From: Algicella marina
Lineage (GTDB): Bacteria; Pseudomonadota; Alphaproteobacteria; Rhodobacterales; Rhodobacteraceae
Direction of reading: 5' to 3'
Length of the DNA: 64,000 bases
NCBI RefSeq assembly: GCF_009931615.1
Contig: NZ_CP046620.1
Location: 1,689,501-1,753,500, forward strand
A program made the translations under genes and the position numbers. The notes below the pieces were generated by a model, which saw nothing but the letters and a program-made list of their open reading frames with translations, was not told the DNA's origin and made no database searches. Shown here in pieces: positions 44,901 through 53,470 of the stretch (position 1 is the stretch's first letter; every line of letters begins with the position of its first letter).

Positions 44901-46925
44901 ATGAGTTATGACAAGAATGGCGGAAGCCATATCCTCTCGCCTTTGAAAGAAAAAAAATCTGTCCTGCGAGATGTGCTCGAAGGTTTGGCCTTAGTTGACG
45001 ACGAGCGTCTCAGCCGAAAATCGGCCGAACTGCGCGACAGGCTCGACAATTATTCTGCGAAGGTGACTCTGGTTGGGCAGGTAAAGGCGGGCAAGACGCT
45101 TCTTGCAAATACCATGATCGGAGCCCCGGGTCTCCTTCCGTCGGATGTCAATCCTTGGACTTCCGTTGTAACCACGGTCCACATGAACGAAACCTTGCGC
45201 CACGATCAGCGCGCCGTTTTCAAGTTTTTCGACAAGGAGGACTGGAAGGAGCTTCGTGAAGGTGGCGGAAGACTCGGCGAAATGGCACGGCGCACGAATT
45301 CCGGCGAGGAAATGGAAGAACTCGCCGTCCAATTGGCCACGATGGAAGAAAAGACACGCCGACGGCTGGGGGCGAATTTCGAACTTCTGCTTGGAGGCCG
45401 ACACAACTTCTCCAGCTTCGATTCGAGTCTGATAGAGCGCTATGTTTGTGTGGGCGAAGAAGATGACGAAGGTGCGCCAACGCAACCAGGCCGGTTTGCT
45501 GACATGACCAAGTCTGCCGACCTCTACCTCGAAACCAGTCTCTACGAAGTGCCACTCTCAATTTGTGATACGCCAGGTGTCAACGACCCGTTCCTTGTGC
45601 GTGAACAGGTTACGCTCAACAGCTTGGGGGACACCGATATCTGCGTCGTCGTCCTGAGTGCGCACCAGGCACTGACGACCATGGACATCGCCCTGCTGCG
45701 GGTTCTCGTTTCGCTGAAGAACGAGCAGATCATCCTCTTCGTCAACCGCATAGACGAGTTGCCAGATCCGAAGAGCGCCGAAGCCGAAATCGAGAAGCAT
45801 ATCCGCGATACTTTGAAGCGTGCGTCGATGCTCGGGGATATCCCGATCATATTCGGCAGTGCCTTGTGGGCCGAAGCTGCTCTGAACGATTCCCTGCAGG
45901 ACATACCAGAGGAAAGCGCAGCACCTCTGTTGAAAGATTTAAACGAAATTGAAGGCGATGTTCGGGATCTGGCCTTTCGGCGATCCGGATTACCCGAACT
46001 GCAGGCCGCCATTGCCGAGCGCATCGAAAACGGCTCTTTCCAGACAATGATGGATGATGTGGTGGCGCAGACGCTGAACTCGGCCCGGCAAGCGCGTATG
46101 ACGTTTGCGCGCGGCATGTCAGATGGTGCAGGACAGTTGCAAGAAATCGTCGACCCGCATCTTGTCGTCGATCACGTGGACAATCTGGTCCGCAACCTTA
46201 CTGCCAAGATGGCCGATGTTTTGGACGCCGAAATGCACACATTCACGACCAGTGTCGAGAAGGTCGTCAGCGGGTTCCGTATGAAGGAAACCAGAGCGCT
46301 TGCCGCTTCCTTAAACGCAAAGGATGCCGGAGCCATTTGGGCTTCGGATACGGCCCCGTTGCGGCGGGATCTGAAGGACACCTTCGTCGAGTTCAGTGAG
46401 CGCGTGCGCCGCAATTTGCACATTGAATACGCGACAGTGGCCAAGGGAGTCGAAGACGCCTATCGCCTGACAACAACCGACGACCAAGTCAGCGTTGATG
46501 CTCCCCAGGTACCTTTGGCACCTGTCCCGACTATTGTGTCACGGAAACTGGCCATGGACATGGGGGGCTCATGGTGGTCCCGCTGGCTCGGCGGTGCTCG
46601 CAAGGCAGACACAAGAGTTCGCGAATTTGCAGAAATTCTCGACCGGGAGGTCGAGCCTGTGGTCGCGGAGCTTTGCGACAATCAGGCTGAAACGTATCTC
46701 ATGGCAGGCCGTGCCAAGATCGCCGAGTTCGTTGCACAACACTGCGAAACACTCGAACGCCTGTCCAAGATGGGGCACGAAAGTGCTGACAATGCATCAG
46801 AGGCAAGGGAAGCATCGGTCAAGGCGATGAAACTAGCACTGAAGAGGTTGGAAAGCGCGATTCCCAGACTCGAAACGCTTGTTGTTCGTGAGGCTCCAGA
46901 CTTGCGTCTGGTCGAGAATATGTGA
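44901..46925 (+). CDS. Dynamin-like large GTPase, first of a pair
   Basis: The 674-residue product has a GTPase domain with G1 GQVKAGKT at residues 59-66, G2 Thr in NPWTSVVTTV (about 85), G3 DTPG at 223-226 and G4 NRID at 282-285. The rest is a long helical region as in bacterial dynamin-like proteins, with a short WW segment (SWWSRWLGG, about residue 560) that may touch membrane. Such proteins reshape or tether membranes in a GTP-dependent way. It overlaps the next GTPase gene by one base (TGATG). Many bacterial dynamins work as different pairs encoded together. Confidence 0.87.
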   Translation: MSYDKNGGSHILSPLKEKKSVLRDVLEGLALVDDERLSRKSAELRDRLDNYSAKVTLVGQVKAGKTLLANTMIGAPGLLPSDVNPWTSVVTTVHMNETLRHDQRAVFKFFDKEDWKELREGGGRLGEMARRTNSGEEMEELAVQLATMEEKTRRRLGANFELLLGGRHNFSSFDSSLIERYVCVGEEDDEGAPTQPGRFADMTKSADLYLETSLYEVPLSICDTPGVNDPFLVREQVTLNSLGDTDICVVVLSAHQALTTMDIALLRVLVSLKNEQIILFVNRIDELPDPKSAEAEIEKHIRDTLKRASMLGDIPIIFGSALWAEAALNDSLQDIPEESAAPLLKDLNEIEGDVRDLAFRRSGLPELQAAIAERIENGSFQTMMDDVVAQTLNSARQARMTFARGMSDGAGQLQEIVDPHLVVDHVDNLVRNLTAKMADVLDAEMHTFTTSVEKVVSGFRMKETRALAASLNAKDAGAIWASDTAPLRRDLKDTFVEFSERVRRNLHIEYATVAKGVEDAYRLTTTDDQVSVDAPQVPLAPVPTIVSRKLAMDMGGSWWSRWLGGARKADTRVREFAEILDREVEPVVAELCDNQAETYLMAGRAKIAEFVAQHCETLERLSKMGHESADNASEAREASVKAMKLALKRLESAIPRLETLVVREAPDLRLVENM

Positions 46926-48079
46926 TGGACGATATGACCCACGAGCACTTTCGAGAAGTCCCGGCGGATCATTATGCCCGGCTGAAGAGTTGGTCCGAAC
47001 GCAAACCACGTTTTGCGCTTATGGGCGAATTCAGCGCCGGAAAATCCACTCTGCTCAACTTTCTCGTCGGTCGCGATGTCGTACCGACGAAGACGACTGC
47101 CACCCATATCCCGGCAGTTTGGCTCATCCACGGGCACGGCGAAGTCGGTCATGCAATTGGGTACGATGGCTCCGTCAGCGAGGTGCAGGCTCCGGACCTT
47201 CTCTCCGAAAGCCTCGCTTCCTCAGCCCTCATCCGAATGCTGATGCCTTCGGACGCGCTGAGGGCATTTGATATCATCGACACTCCCGGTATTTCCGATC
47301 CGACGATGTCCACCAACATGCTGCCTATGGTTTCGAAGTTCTGTAACTTCGTACTGTGGTGCACACACGCCACGCAGGCATGGCGGCAGTCCGAAGCCGC
47401 TGCATGGAAATCAATGCCAAAGAGAATGCGTGAGAACAGCATCCTGGTGGTAACACGAGCCGATAAGCTCAAATCCGAAAGCGAGCGGAAAAAGGTAGAA
47501 AAGCGACTGCGGCGGGAAACGGAGGGCCTGTTCCGGGAAATCGTTTTCATCGCCACGCCGAAAGCCAGTGCCGCAAAGGGGAAGCCTGGCGAAGTTTCTG
47601 CCTGGCACTCCAGTGGCGGAGAAAGTTTCGAAGCGGCATTGGCCCGGTCGGTTACTTACGTAAGCGAGAGTCGTGCAGCCCAATTGGCACGCTACCTGCC
47701 GGCCGAGCCAAAGCAAGTTTCAGCGCCCGTTTCTGCTGTTGATCCAGATAGAAAGCCGTTGACTGAAGCGCCTGCGGCACAGCTGGAGACTGACCGGCGC
47801 GCCATCTCAAGAATGTGGCAAGACGCTGAACAGGAAGCCGGCAAGATAATAACATTTGAACATCTCAATGCCCTCATTCGACTTTTTTTGGCCAAACTTG
47901 AAGCTGAGAAGGTCAGTGGATCGAGTGAGGTTTCCAAGATGTTGAAATCAGCAGAAACGGCCGAGGAATTCGGCTTCGATCTTCGCCGGACAGTTCGTCA
48001 ATTGAGGGAAGAATTTGAAGAACCTTCGCAAGACCCTTGGTTCGATCTTAACCCGCTCAAACCAACATCAAGGCGCTGA
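46925..48079 (+). CDS. Dynamin-like GTPase, second of a pair
   Basis: The 384-residue product is shorter than its neighbour and has its own GTPase motifs: G1 GEFSAGKS at residues 34-41, G3 DTPG at 119-122 and G4 TRAD (about residue 175) in place of N-K-x-D. After the G domain lies a helical tail of about 150 residues. The two GTPases share no long identity, so they look like a heteromeric pair rather than a recent duplication. An alternative GTG start 3 bases upstream exists. Its stop lies about 60 bases before the Roadblock-like gene. Confidence 0.86.
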   Translation: MDDMTHEHFREVPADHYARLKSWSERKPRFALMGEFSAGKSTLLNFLVGRDVVPTKTTATHIPAVWLIHGHGEVGHAIGYDGSVSEVQAPDLLSESLASSALIRMLMPSDALRAFDIIDTPGISDPTMSTNMLPMVSKFCNFVLWCTHATQAWRQSEAAAWKSMPKRMRENSILVVTRADKLKSESERKKVEKRLRRETEGLFREIVFIATPKASAAKGKPGEVSAWHSSGGESFEAALARSVTYVSESRAAQLARYLPAEPKQVSAPVSAVDPDRKPLTEAPAAQLETDRRAISRMWQDAEQEAGKIITFEHLNALIRLFLAKLEAEKVSGSSEVSKMLKSAETAEEFGFDLRRTVRQLREEFEEPSQDPWFDLNPLKPTSRR

Positions 48080-48137
48080 GGAAGTTGGCGCCTCTGTACA
48101 CGATAACGAGTCCCAAACGACATTAATGGAGAACAAG

Positions 48138-48491
48138 ATGTCTACTGATATTTCCGCACTTTCCGATATTAAAGGTTTCATCGGCGCCTGCCTCGTCGAC
48201 AGCGACACCGGCCTGATGATGGCATCCGAAGGCGGTGCCAACTTCGACCTCGAAACCGCAGGTGCGGCCAATACTGAAGTTGTCAAAGCCAAGAACTCGG
48301 CAATGAAGGCGCTGGGTCTCGACGACAAGATCGAAGATATCCTGATCACATTGGGTACGCAGTACCACTTGATCCGCCCGCTGGATTCCAACGCCGCGAT
48401 CTTTCTTTACGTCGCGCTGAGCAAAAAAGAAGCCAACCTCGGCCTCGCTCGCGTACAGGTTAAGACTGTGGAAAAAACACTGTCCATCTGA
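48138..48491 (+). CDS. Roadblock/LC7-like protein
   Basis: The 117-residue product shows the Roadblock/LC7 outline: a start IKGFIGACLVDSDTGLMMAS, a helix KNSAMKALGLDDKIEDILI, and a strand pair YHLIRPLDSNAAIFLYVALS ending NLGLARVQVKTVEKTL. Such proteins bind and control small GTPases; MglB is the GAP of MglA. Here the partner candidates are the two dynamin-like GTPases encoded just upstream. The ATG at 48138 follows GGAGA and was preferred over an in-frame longer form. A terminator follows. Confidence 0.8.
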   Translation: MSTDISALSDIKGFIGACLVDSDTGLMMASEGGANFDLETAGAANTEVVKAKNSAMKALGLDDKIEDILITLGTQYHLIRPLDSNAAIFLYVALSKKEANLGLARVQVKTVEKTLSI

Positions 48492-48503
48492 GATCGCAGA
48501 CAA

Positions 48504-48535
48504 AGGTGTGCTCCGGGAAAGGCCGGTGCACACCT
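48504..48535 (+). terminator. Hairpin after the Roadblock-like gene
   Basis: AGGTGTGC and GCACACCT pair, with CCGG/CCGG extending the stem after one mismatch, followed by AAATCCTTT. It lies 13 bases after the stop and probably ends the dynamin transcript, which would give the LOV gene its own promoter or allow only read-through. Confidence 0.6.
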
Positions 48536-48561
48536 AAATCCTTTCGCCGACGAGCATCCCC

Positions 48562-49101
48562 TTGAAAACGCCCCAAATCCCCGAAGCTGTTTCAAAAATA
48601 CTGGAAGAGGCTTCCATTTCCTTGTGCATAAGCGATGCACGCGGGCAGGATATGCCACTCGTTCAGGTCAACGAACCGTTCGTTTCTTTGACCGGATATT
48701 CGTATGAAGAAGTGATCGGACACAACTGTCGTTTTCTGCAAGGACAGGTCCGACAAGAAAAAGTCGCTGTTAATGTTGGCCGCAAACTAGAACAGCATGG
48801 CGAAATTCAGACTGTCATACGCAACCAGAGAAAAAGCGGTGCGACCTTCGACAATTTTCTTTTCATATTTCCACTGCTTGGCGGAGATGACCGGCCGGTA
48901 CACTTTCTCGGCTCTCAATTTGAAATACCTGATGAAAACCAGAGTTTCGCGTTCATGGAACACGTGAAGGAACTGCAAAAGGTAATCAACAATTTAAATG
49001 CTGTTCGCAAGGAGCGACGAGAACGCCTAATCGAGCAGAAATTGCTTATCCAGACTTCGGCCAGCACTCTTGTAAAAGTGAGGTTGGCGTCCTTCGTCTG
49101 A
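48562..49101 (+). CDS. Short LOV-domain blue-light receptor
   Basis: The 179-residue product is a PAS/LOV domain with a helical C-terminal tail and no output domain. The photoactive motif GHNCRFLQ is at residues 53-60, with Cys56 forming the flavin adduct. The other FMN contacts are present: Asn88, Asn98 and Gln119 in HFLGSQF. The length resembles the short LOV proteins known from Pseudomonas putida and Dinoroseobacter shibae. The start is a TTG at 48562, because the next ATG would remove part of the PAS fold. It is the last gene of the dynamin/Roadblock region; the tail may form a coiled coil. Confidence 0.85.
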   Translation: MKTPQIPEAVSKILEEASISLCISDARGQDMPLVQVNEPFVSLTGYSYEEVIGHNCRFLQGQVRQEKVAVNVGRKLEQHGEIQTVIRNQRKSGATFDNFLFIFPLLGGDDRPVHFLGSQFEIPDENQSFAFMEHVKELQKVINNLNAVRKERRERLIEQKLLIQTSASTLVKVRLASFV

Positions 49102-49296
49102 GGAATACATTCATCAGGCCCGGACGGCATCGCGGACTGCAGAATTAACCTTCAACTACCACAACTTTTGACGCAACCCTCTTCTACATTTACGCATGTT
49201 TCCATCCGGTGGTGCTCGCACGGTACCGTACGGTAAATGCACGAAGGAGGTCGGGCGGAAGGCAATGGAACCGACCAAAACTTGTACGGCCAACCA

Positions 49297-49476
49297 ATGT
49301 ATCACCCCAAAGACCGAGAAGAACTGTTCGAAATTCTTTCATCACTTCAGCATTATGCCGAGCTCATTGGCCTGCCTAGGCTAAGCGAAACCCTGAATGA
49401 CGCACAGATGATTACGGCGATGGATATACTTGGTGCGGATGGCCAGGAAGGAACAGGTCCCTGTCTGAAAAGGTAG
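49297..49476 (+). CDS. Small helical unknown protein
   Basis: The ATG at 49297 opens a 59-residue frame (PKDREELFEILSSLQHYAEL, then PRLSETLNDAQMITAMDIL), which looks like two amphipathic helices of a real protein. A longer version could start at 49237. A ribosome-binding site is not obvious. The stop is only 4 bases from the end of the convergent acyl-CoA synthetase gene. Function unknown. Confidence 0.42.
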   Translation: MYHPKDREELFEILSSLQHYAELIGLPRLSETLNDAQMITAMDILGADGQEGTGPCLKR

Positions 49477-49480
49477 TTGT

Positions 49481-51394
49481 CTAATCGGCCCAGACCCAGG
49501 GGCGCTGGAACCTACCCAAGGCACTGTTGACTGCTTCGTCAGTTATAATGACATCATCCGAGCTGAGTACTGCAATCAACCCGAGTGCCTTGTCCTCCCG
49601 AACATCATCTATGCGAGCATCAACTCCGGCTTTCGCCAAGGCTTCGCCGTAAACTCGGGAAATTGCTTCCTTGCGAAGATCTGGTTTGAACACTTTGCCG
49701 ACGGCTGTCTTCGGAAGTTCGGGCAGTATCTTGAGAAACTTAGGATGTGCCGCCCGCTCACCGATATGCGCCACTGCATATTCCATCAGATCCTCTTCAG
49801 TAACCGACGCACCGGAAGTCAGTTCCACATAGGCCGCCGGAACTTCACCAGAGTGGGCGTCAGGTTGTCCGATGGCACCAACGACGGCGACGGCCGGATG
49901 GGCCGCCAGCGCTTCCTCGATCAGAGCCGGGTCGATGTTGTGTCCTCCGCGAATGATCAAATCCTTGGCTCGCCCCGTTATCCAGAGGTACCCGTCATCG
50001 TCGATCCTGCCAAGATCGCCCGTTCGCAAGAACTGGTTTCCTGCATACAGCCCCTTGTTCTTGCGCTCTTCCGTATAAGTGCGCCCTAGCAACACTCCCG
50101 GATTGGACACGCAAATTTCACCAATTTCACCTTTTTCACAGTTCTTTGTTATCAGGCCATCGCCATCACACATCAAAATGCGGACGTCGGTATAAGGAAA
50201 CGGTATACCAACGGACCCGACCTTCCGCTCTCCATGGGGCGGATTTATCGCAACGAGACAGGTTGCCTCGGTCATTCCGTAGCCTTCAAGAATTTTCACC
50301 CCGGTAGCATCTTCAAATTTGCGGAACAGTTCCAGTGGCAGAGGCGCGGAGCCACATAAAGCGTAACGCAGCGAAGATACATCGGCATCAACCTTGCGCT
50401 GCATCAAGGCGGCTGCGGCTGTCGGCACCATGATCATAAACGTGACCCGATACCGCTCCACCAGTTTCCAAAAATTGTCGAAAACGCCCTCGCCTCGGTA
50501 TCCTGCAGGCGTCGGCATTACCATTTCGGCTCCGGAACTCAGCACACTCATCAAGACCGGGTACGCCGCAAACACGTGGAACATCGGCAAGGGGCAGAGA
50601 AGCACGTCCTCTTCCGTGAACATGTAGGAATGACCGCACCACCCATTGTAGAGGATGCCCGAGTGACGGTGCTGCGCGACCTTCGGCATGCCGGTCGTAC
50701 CACCGGTATGGAAATAGGTGCAGACCCGGTCGCCGCCCGCTTCCTCAAAATTCAGTTCCGCACTTTCCTTCGCCATTTCCTTGTTCAGGTCCACAATCTT
50801 CGCACTGTGCCCGCCAACGCGCTTAGGTCGCAGTAACGGGACAAGCAGTGATGTCGGCGGGGAAAGATACTGTTTGAGGTCGACTTCGAAGATCGTCTTT
50901 ACAGTCTGGGCAATCGCAACTGCCTTACTGACCTTCTCGCTGATCTCGGTCTTTGGGAATGGTGCAAGCGTTACCACTGCCTTCGCCCCGGTTTCCCGAA
51001 GGATGGCGCCGATCTGTTCAGCATCAAGCAGCGGATTGATAGGGTTCACGATACCAGCAGTTGCGCCGGCAAGCAGCACCACAGGCGCTTCCAGACAGTT
51101 CGGCAATATATACGCAACGACGTCAGTCTCGCCTATGCCGTAGCGGCGAAACATGTTTGCTGCCTGGCTCACCTGCGCCCGAAAGTCTTTCCAAAGCAGG
51201 GTGGCCTTCTTATCTGAAGCACCGGACTTAATCTGAAAACTGATGGCCGGTCTGTCCGGGAAACTGGCAGTAGTGGTCGTCAGCTGCTCGTACAGCGTCC
51301 GCGAAGTCACCACTTCTTCGTACTTCATTGATTGCTCGATTTCGAGCTTGTCATCAATGGTTCTGACGACGAGCTTATCACTAGCCAGGGTCAC
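49481..51394 (-). CDS. Acyl-CoA synthetase
   Basis: The 637-residue product is an AMP-forming ligase of the fatty-acyl-CoA synthetase type. The ATP/AMP signature is FHTGGTTGMPKVAQ, followed by LEGYGMTEATC, the adenylate-binding YLWITGRAKDLIIRGGHNI segment, and the final Lys region KTAVGKVFKPDLR. It activates a fatty or aromatic acid for degradation or lipid use. The GTG at 51394 has GGAGGGG at the right distance and gives a normal length; a 31-codon ATG extension upstream is possible. No other beta-oxidation genes are next to it, so the acid is unknown. Confidence 0.88.
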   Translation of the reverse strand: MTLASDKLVVRTIDDKLEIEQSMKYEEVVTSRTLYEQLTTTTASFPDRPAISFQIKSGASDKKATLLWKDFRAQVSQAANMFRRYGIGETDVVAYILPNCLEAPVVLLAGATAGIVNPINPLLDAEQIGAILRETGAKAVVTLAPFPKTEISEKVSKAVAIAQTVKTIFEVDLKQYLSPPTSLLVPLLRPKRVGGHSAKIVDLNKEMAKESAELNFEEAGGDRVCTYFHTGGTTGMPKVAQHRHSGILYNGWCGHSYMFTEEDVLLCPLPMFHVFAAYPVLMSVLSSGAEMVMPTPAGYRGEGVFDNFWKLVERYRVTFMIMVPTAAAALMQRKVDADVSSLRYALCGSAPLPLELFRKFEDATGVKILEGYGMTEATCLVAINPPHGERKVGSVGIPFPYTDVRILMCDGDGLITKNCEKGEIGEICVSNPGVLLGRTYTEERKNKGLYAGNQFLRTGDLGRIDDDGYLWITGRAKDLIIRGGHNIDPALIEEALAAHPAVAVVGAIGQPDAHSGEVPAAYVELTSGASVTEEDLMEYAVAHIGERAAHPKFLKILPELPKTAVGKVFKPDLRKEAISRVYGEALAKAGVDARIDDVREDKALGLIAVLSSDDVIITDEAVNSALGRFQRPWVWAD

Positions 51395-51949
51395 GATCGG
51401 CCCCTCCCATTTTTGTATTGTTTGCCGCAGGATGAAACCTGAAAGCTGAATCCGCAAGTGGCAACCATACGTCAGCAAGAGCGCCATTGTGCCAGTAGCT
51501 GTCTGGCCGAAATTCGCGGAAAAGGGCGTTCACGCAACCTGCCTCTGTAAAATAGTCAACAAAATGAAAAATTGTTGAAGTCCATTCCCTTTCCGCGCGA
51601 CGCAGGTTCTGAACCGTTTTTGCCATTAAACTTTGCTCAGGCAAAAATCTTTGGTCGGTCCATGCAATTTTGCCTGCACCATATTTTATAAAACTTTCGA
51701 CATCGACGGTGCGGCCGCGCATGCCCCCCGCGCATTCTCCTCTTCCCCAATGTGGCTCGGAAACATCCGCCCAAAAGCTGGCTAGCCGGCTTCAATTATG
51801 CGTGCAGGTACATTGATATATGTCTGGGGGCGCCAGCAATTTCTGTCAAAAGTTGCGAATAAAGGTGATGCCCCCGAGATTCACCGACCTGCGGGGATTG
51901 CGTAAATAAGCCTTCGATGCCACCAATGCTGCAACCAAGAGGCCAATGC
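51395..51949. other. Intergenic region between acyl-CoA synthetase and phosphomannomutase genes
   Basis: About 555 bases lie between these divergent genes. Several short frames occur but none has a start site or recognisable product. The centre (about 51540-51700) has low GC, so promoters for both genes probably lie here. An AAGAGG site precedes the phosphomannomutase ATG. I see no RNA gene. Confidence 0.35.
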
Positions 51950-53332
51950 ATGAATGAGCTTTCCTGTTTCAAGAGTTACGACGTTCGCGGTCAACTCGGC
52001 AAAAATTTAGATGAGGACATTGCCTACAGGATAGGTCGTGCCTTTGCACTGGTGTTGGGGGCCAAGACGGTAGTGTGCGGTCGTGATGGCCGAGAGAGCA
52101 GCCCCACATTGGTGATGGCATTGGCCAACGGATTGATGGACAGCGGCGCCGATGTACTGGACATTGGACTGTGCGGCACGGAGGAAGTCTACTTTGCCAC
52201 CGATCATTATGGTGCCGATGGCGGCATCATGGTGACAGCTTCCCATAACCCGATCGACTATAACGGCTTCAAGCTTGTACGAAGTGGCGCCCGCCCGCTT
52301 TCAGCCGACAATGGCATGCGCCCGATCCATGACATGGCGGCATCGCAGAAATTCGGTCCCGAGCGCCAGAAAGGCACGCGCAAGGAAGTCTTTTCGAGAG
52401 ATGCTTACACCGACCGGGTGCTTTCCTTCGTGACGCCACCGCTGATCCGCAACCTCAACGTTGTTGTAAATGCTGGCAACGGCGTTGCAGGACCGACGTT
52501 TGATTATATAGCCGAACGACTCGAAGAAAACGGTGCAAACATTGAATTCACAAGGGTCAATCACGTTCCGGATGCGACTTTTCCGAATGGAATTCCCAAC
52601 CCTCTCTTGCCGGAAAACCAGCCAGTCACCTCGCAGGCTGTCAAAAATGCGGGTGCGGATTTCGGCGTCGCGTGGGACGGAGACTTCGACCGCTGTTTCC
52701 TGTTCGATGAATTCGGCAACTTCATCGATGGTGAATACATCGTTGGTTTGCTTGCAGCCGCATTTCTGAAAAAGGCTCCTGGCGCGTCCATTGTGCACGA
52801 CGCGCGTATAATGTGGAATACTCAAGCCATTGTGGAAGCTGCTGGCGGCCAGGCCGTCACCAGCAAGACCGGCCATCCATTGATGAAGCAAAAAATGCGT
52901 GACGTAGATGCGATCTATGGTGGCGAGATGAGTGCGCATCACTATTTCCGCGGGTTCATGTACTGTGACAGCGGCATGATTCCATGGTTGCTGGTCGCGG
53001 AGTTTCTCTCTGAGTCCGGCAAAACGCTCTCTGAACTCGTGGCAGACATGAAAGCCAACTTTCCTTCTTCAGGGGAAATTAACTTTCGGGTGTCAGACCC
53101 TGTCGAGGTGTCGCGTCAGTTCGAGGAGAAATATCTGCCCGAATGCCAGTCATTGGAACGTCTGGACGGCCTGAGCCTGGACATGGGACGATGGAGGGTA
53201 AATCTTCGAAGTTCCAATACGGAACCGCTGTTGAGGCTGAATGTGGAATCCCGTGGGGATAGATCCCTGCTCAATGCCAAGGTTTCAGAGATTCGCGCAT
53301 TCCTGACACAATTTGGTACGATTTCGGATTAA
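51950..53332 (+). CDS. Phosphomannomutase/phosphoglucomutase
   Basis: The 460-residue enzyme interconverts hexose 1- and 6-phosphates for sugar nucleotide and surface polysaccharide synthesis. The phosphoserine loop is TASHNP (about residue 101-106), the metal loop DGDFDRC (about residues 241-247), the sugar-binding loop GGEMSAHHYFRG and the phosphate-binding loop SSNTEPLLRL near the C-terminus. The layout matches ManB/AlgC-type enzymes. The ATG at 51950 lies 7 bases after AGAGG. It stands alone and is followed by the Tad-type genes. Confidence 0.92.
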   Translation: MNELSCFKSYDVRGQLGKNLDEDIAYRIGRAFALVLGAKTVVCGRDGRESSPTLVMALANGLMDSGADVLDIGLCGTEEVYFATDHYGADGGIMVTASHNPIDYNGFKLVRSGARPLSADNGMRPIHDMAASQKFGPERQKGTRKEVFSRDAYTDRVLSFVTPPLIRNLNVVVNAGNGVAGPTFDYIAERLEENGANIEFTRVNHVPDATFPNGIPNPLLPENQPVTSQAVKNAGADFGVAWDGDFDRCFLFDEFGNFIDGEYIVGLLAAAFLKKAPGASIVHDARIMWNTQAIVEAAGGQAVTSKTGHPLMKQKMRDVDAIYGGEMSAHHYFRGFMYCDSGMIPWLLVAEFLSESGKTLSELVADMKANFPSSGEINFRVSDPVEVSRQFEEKYLPECQSLERLDGLSLDMGRWRVNLRSSNTEPLLRLNVESRGDRSLLNAKVSEIRAFLTQFGTISD

Positions 53333-53470
53333 ACTATAGATATTTCTGTATATTTTAGGCGCTAACCTTCTCTTTTCCGCCTTATTTTCGCGCTAGTGTT
53401 TTGCGAAAGTGCCGTACTTCGAGTAGCGTGTCCCAGATCTAACATTCAACGTTAACGATTCGTGTCTTAA

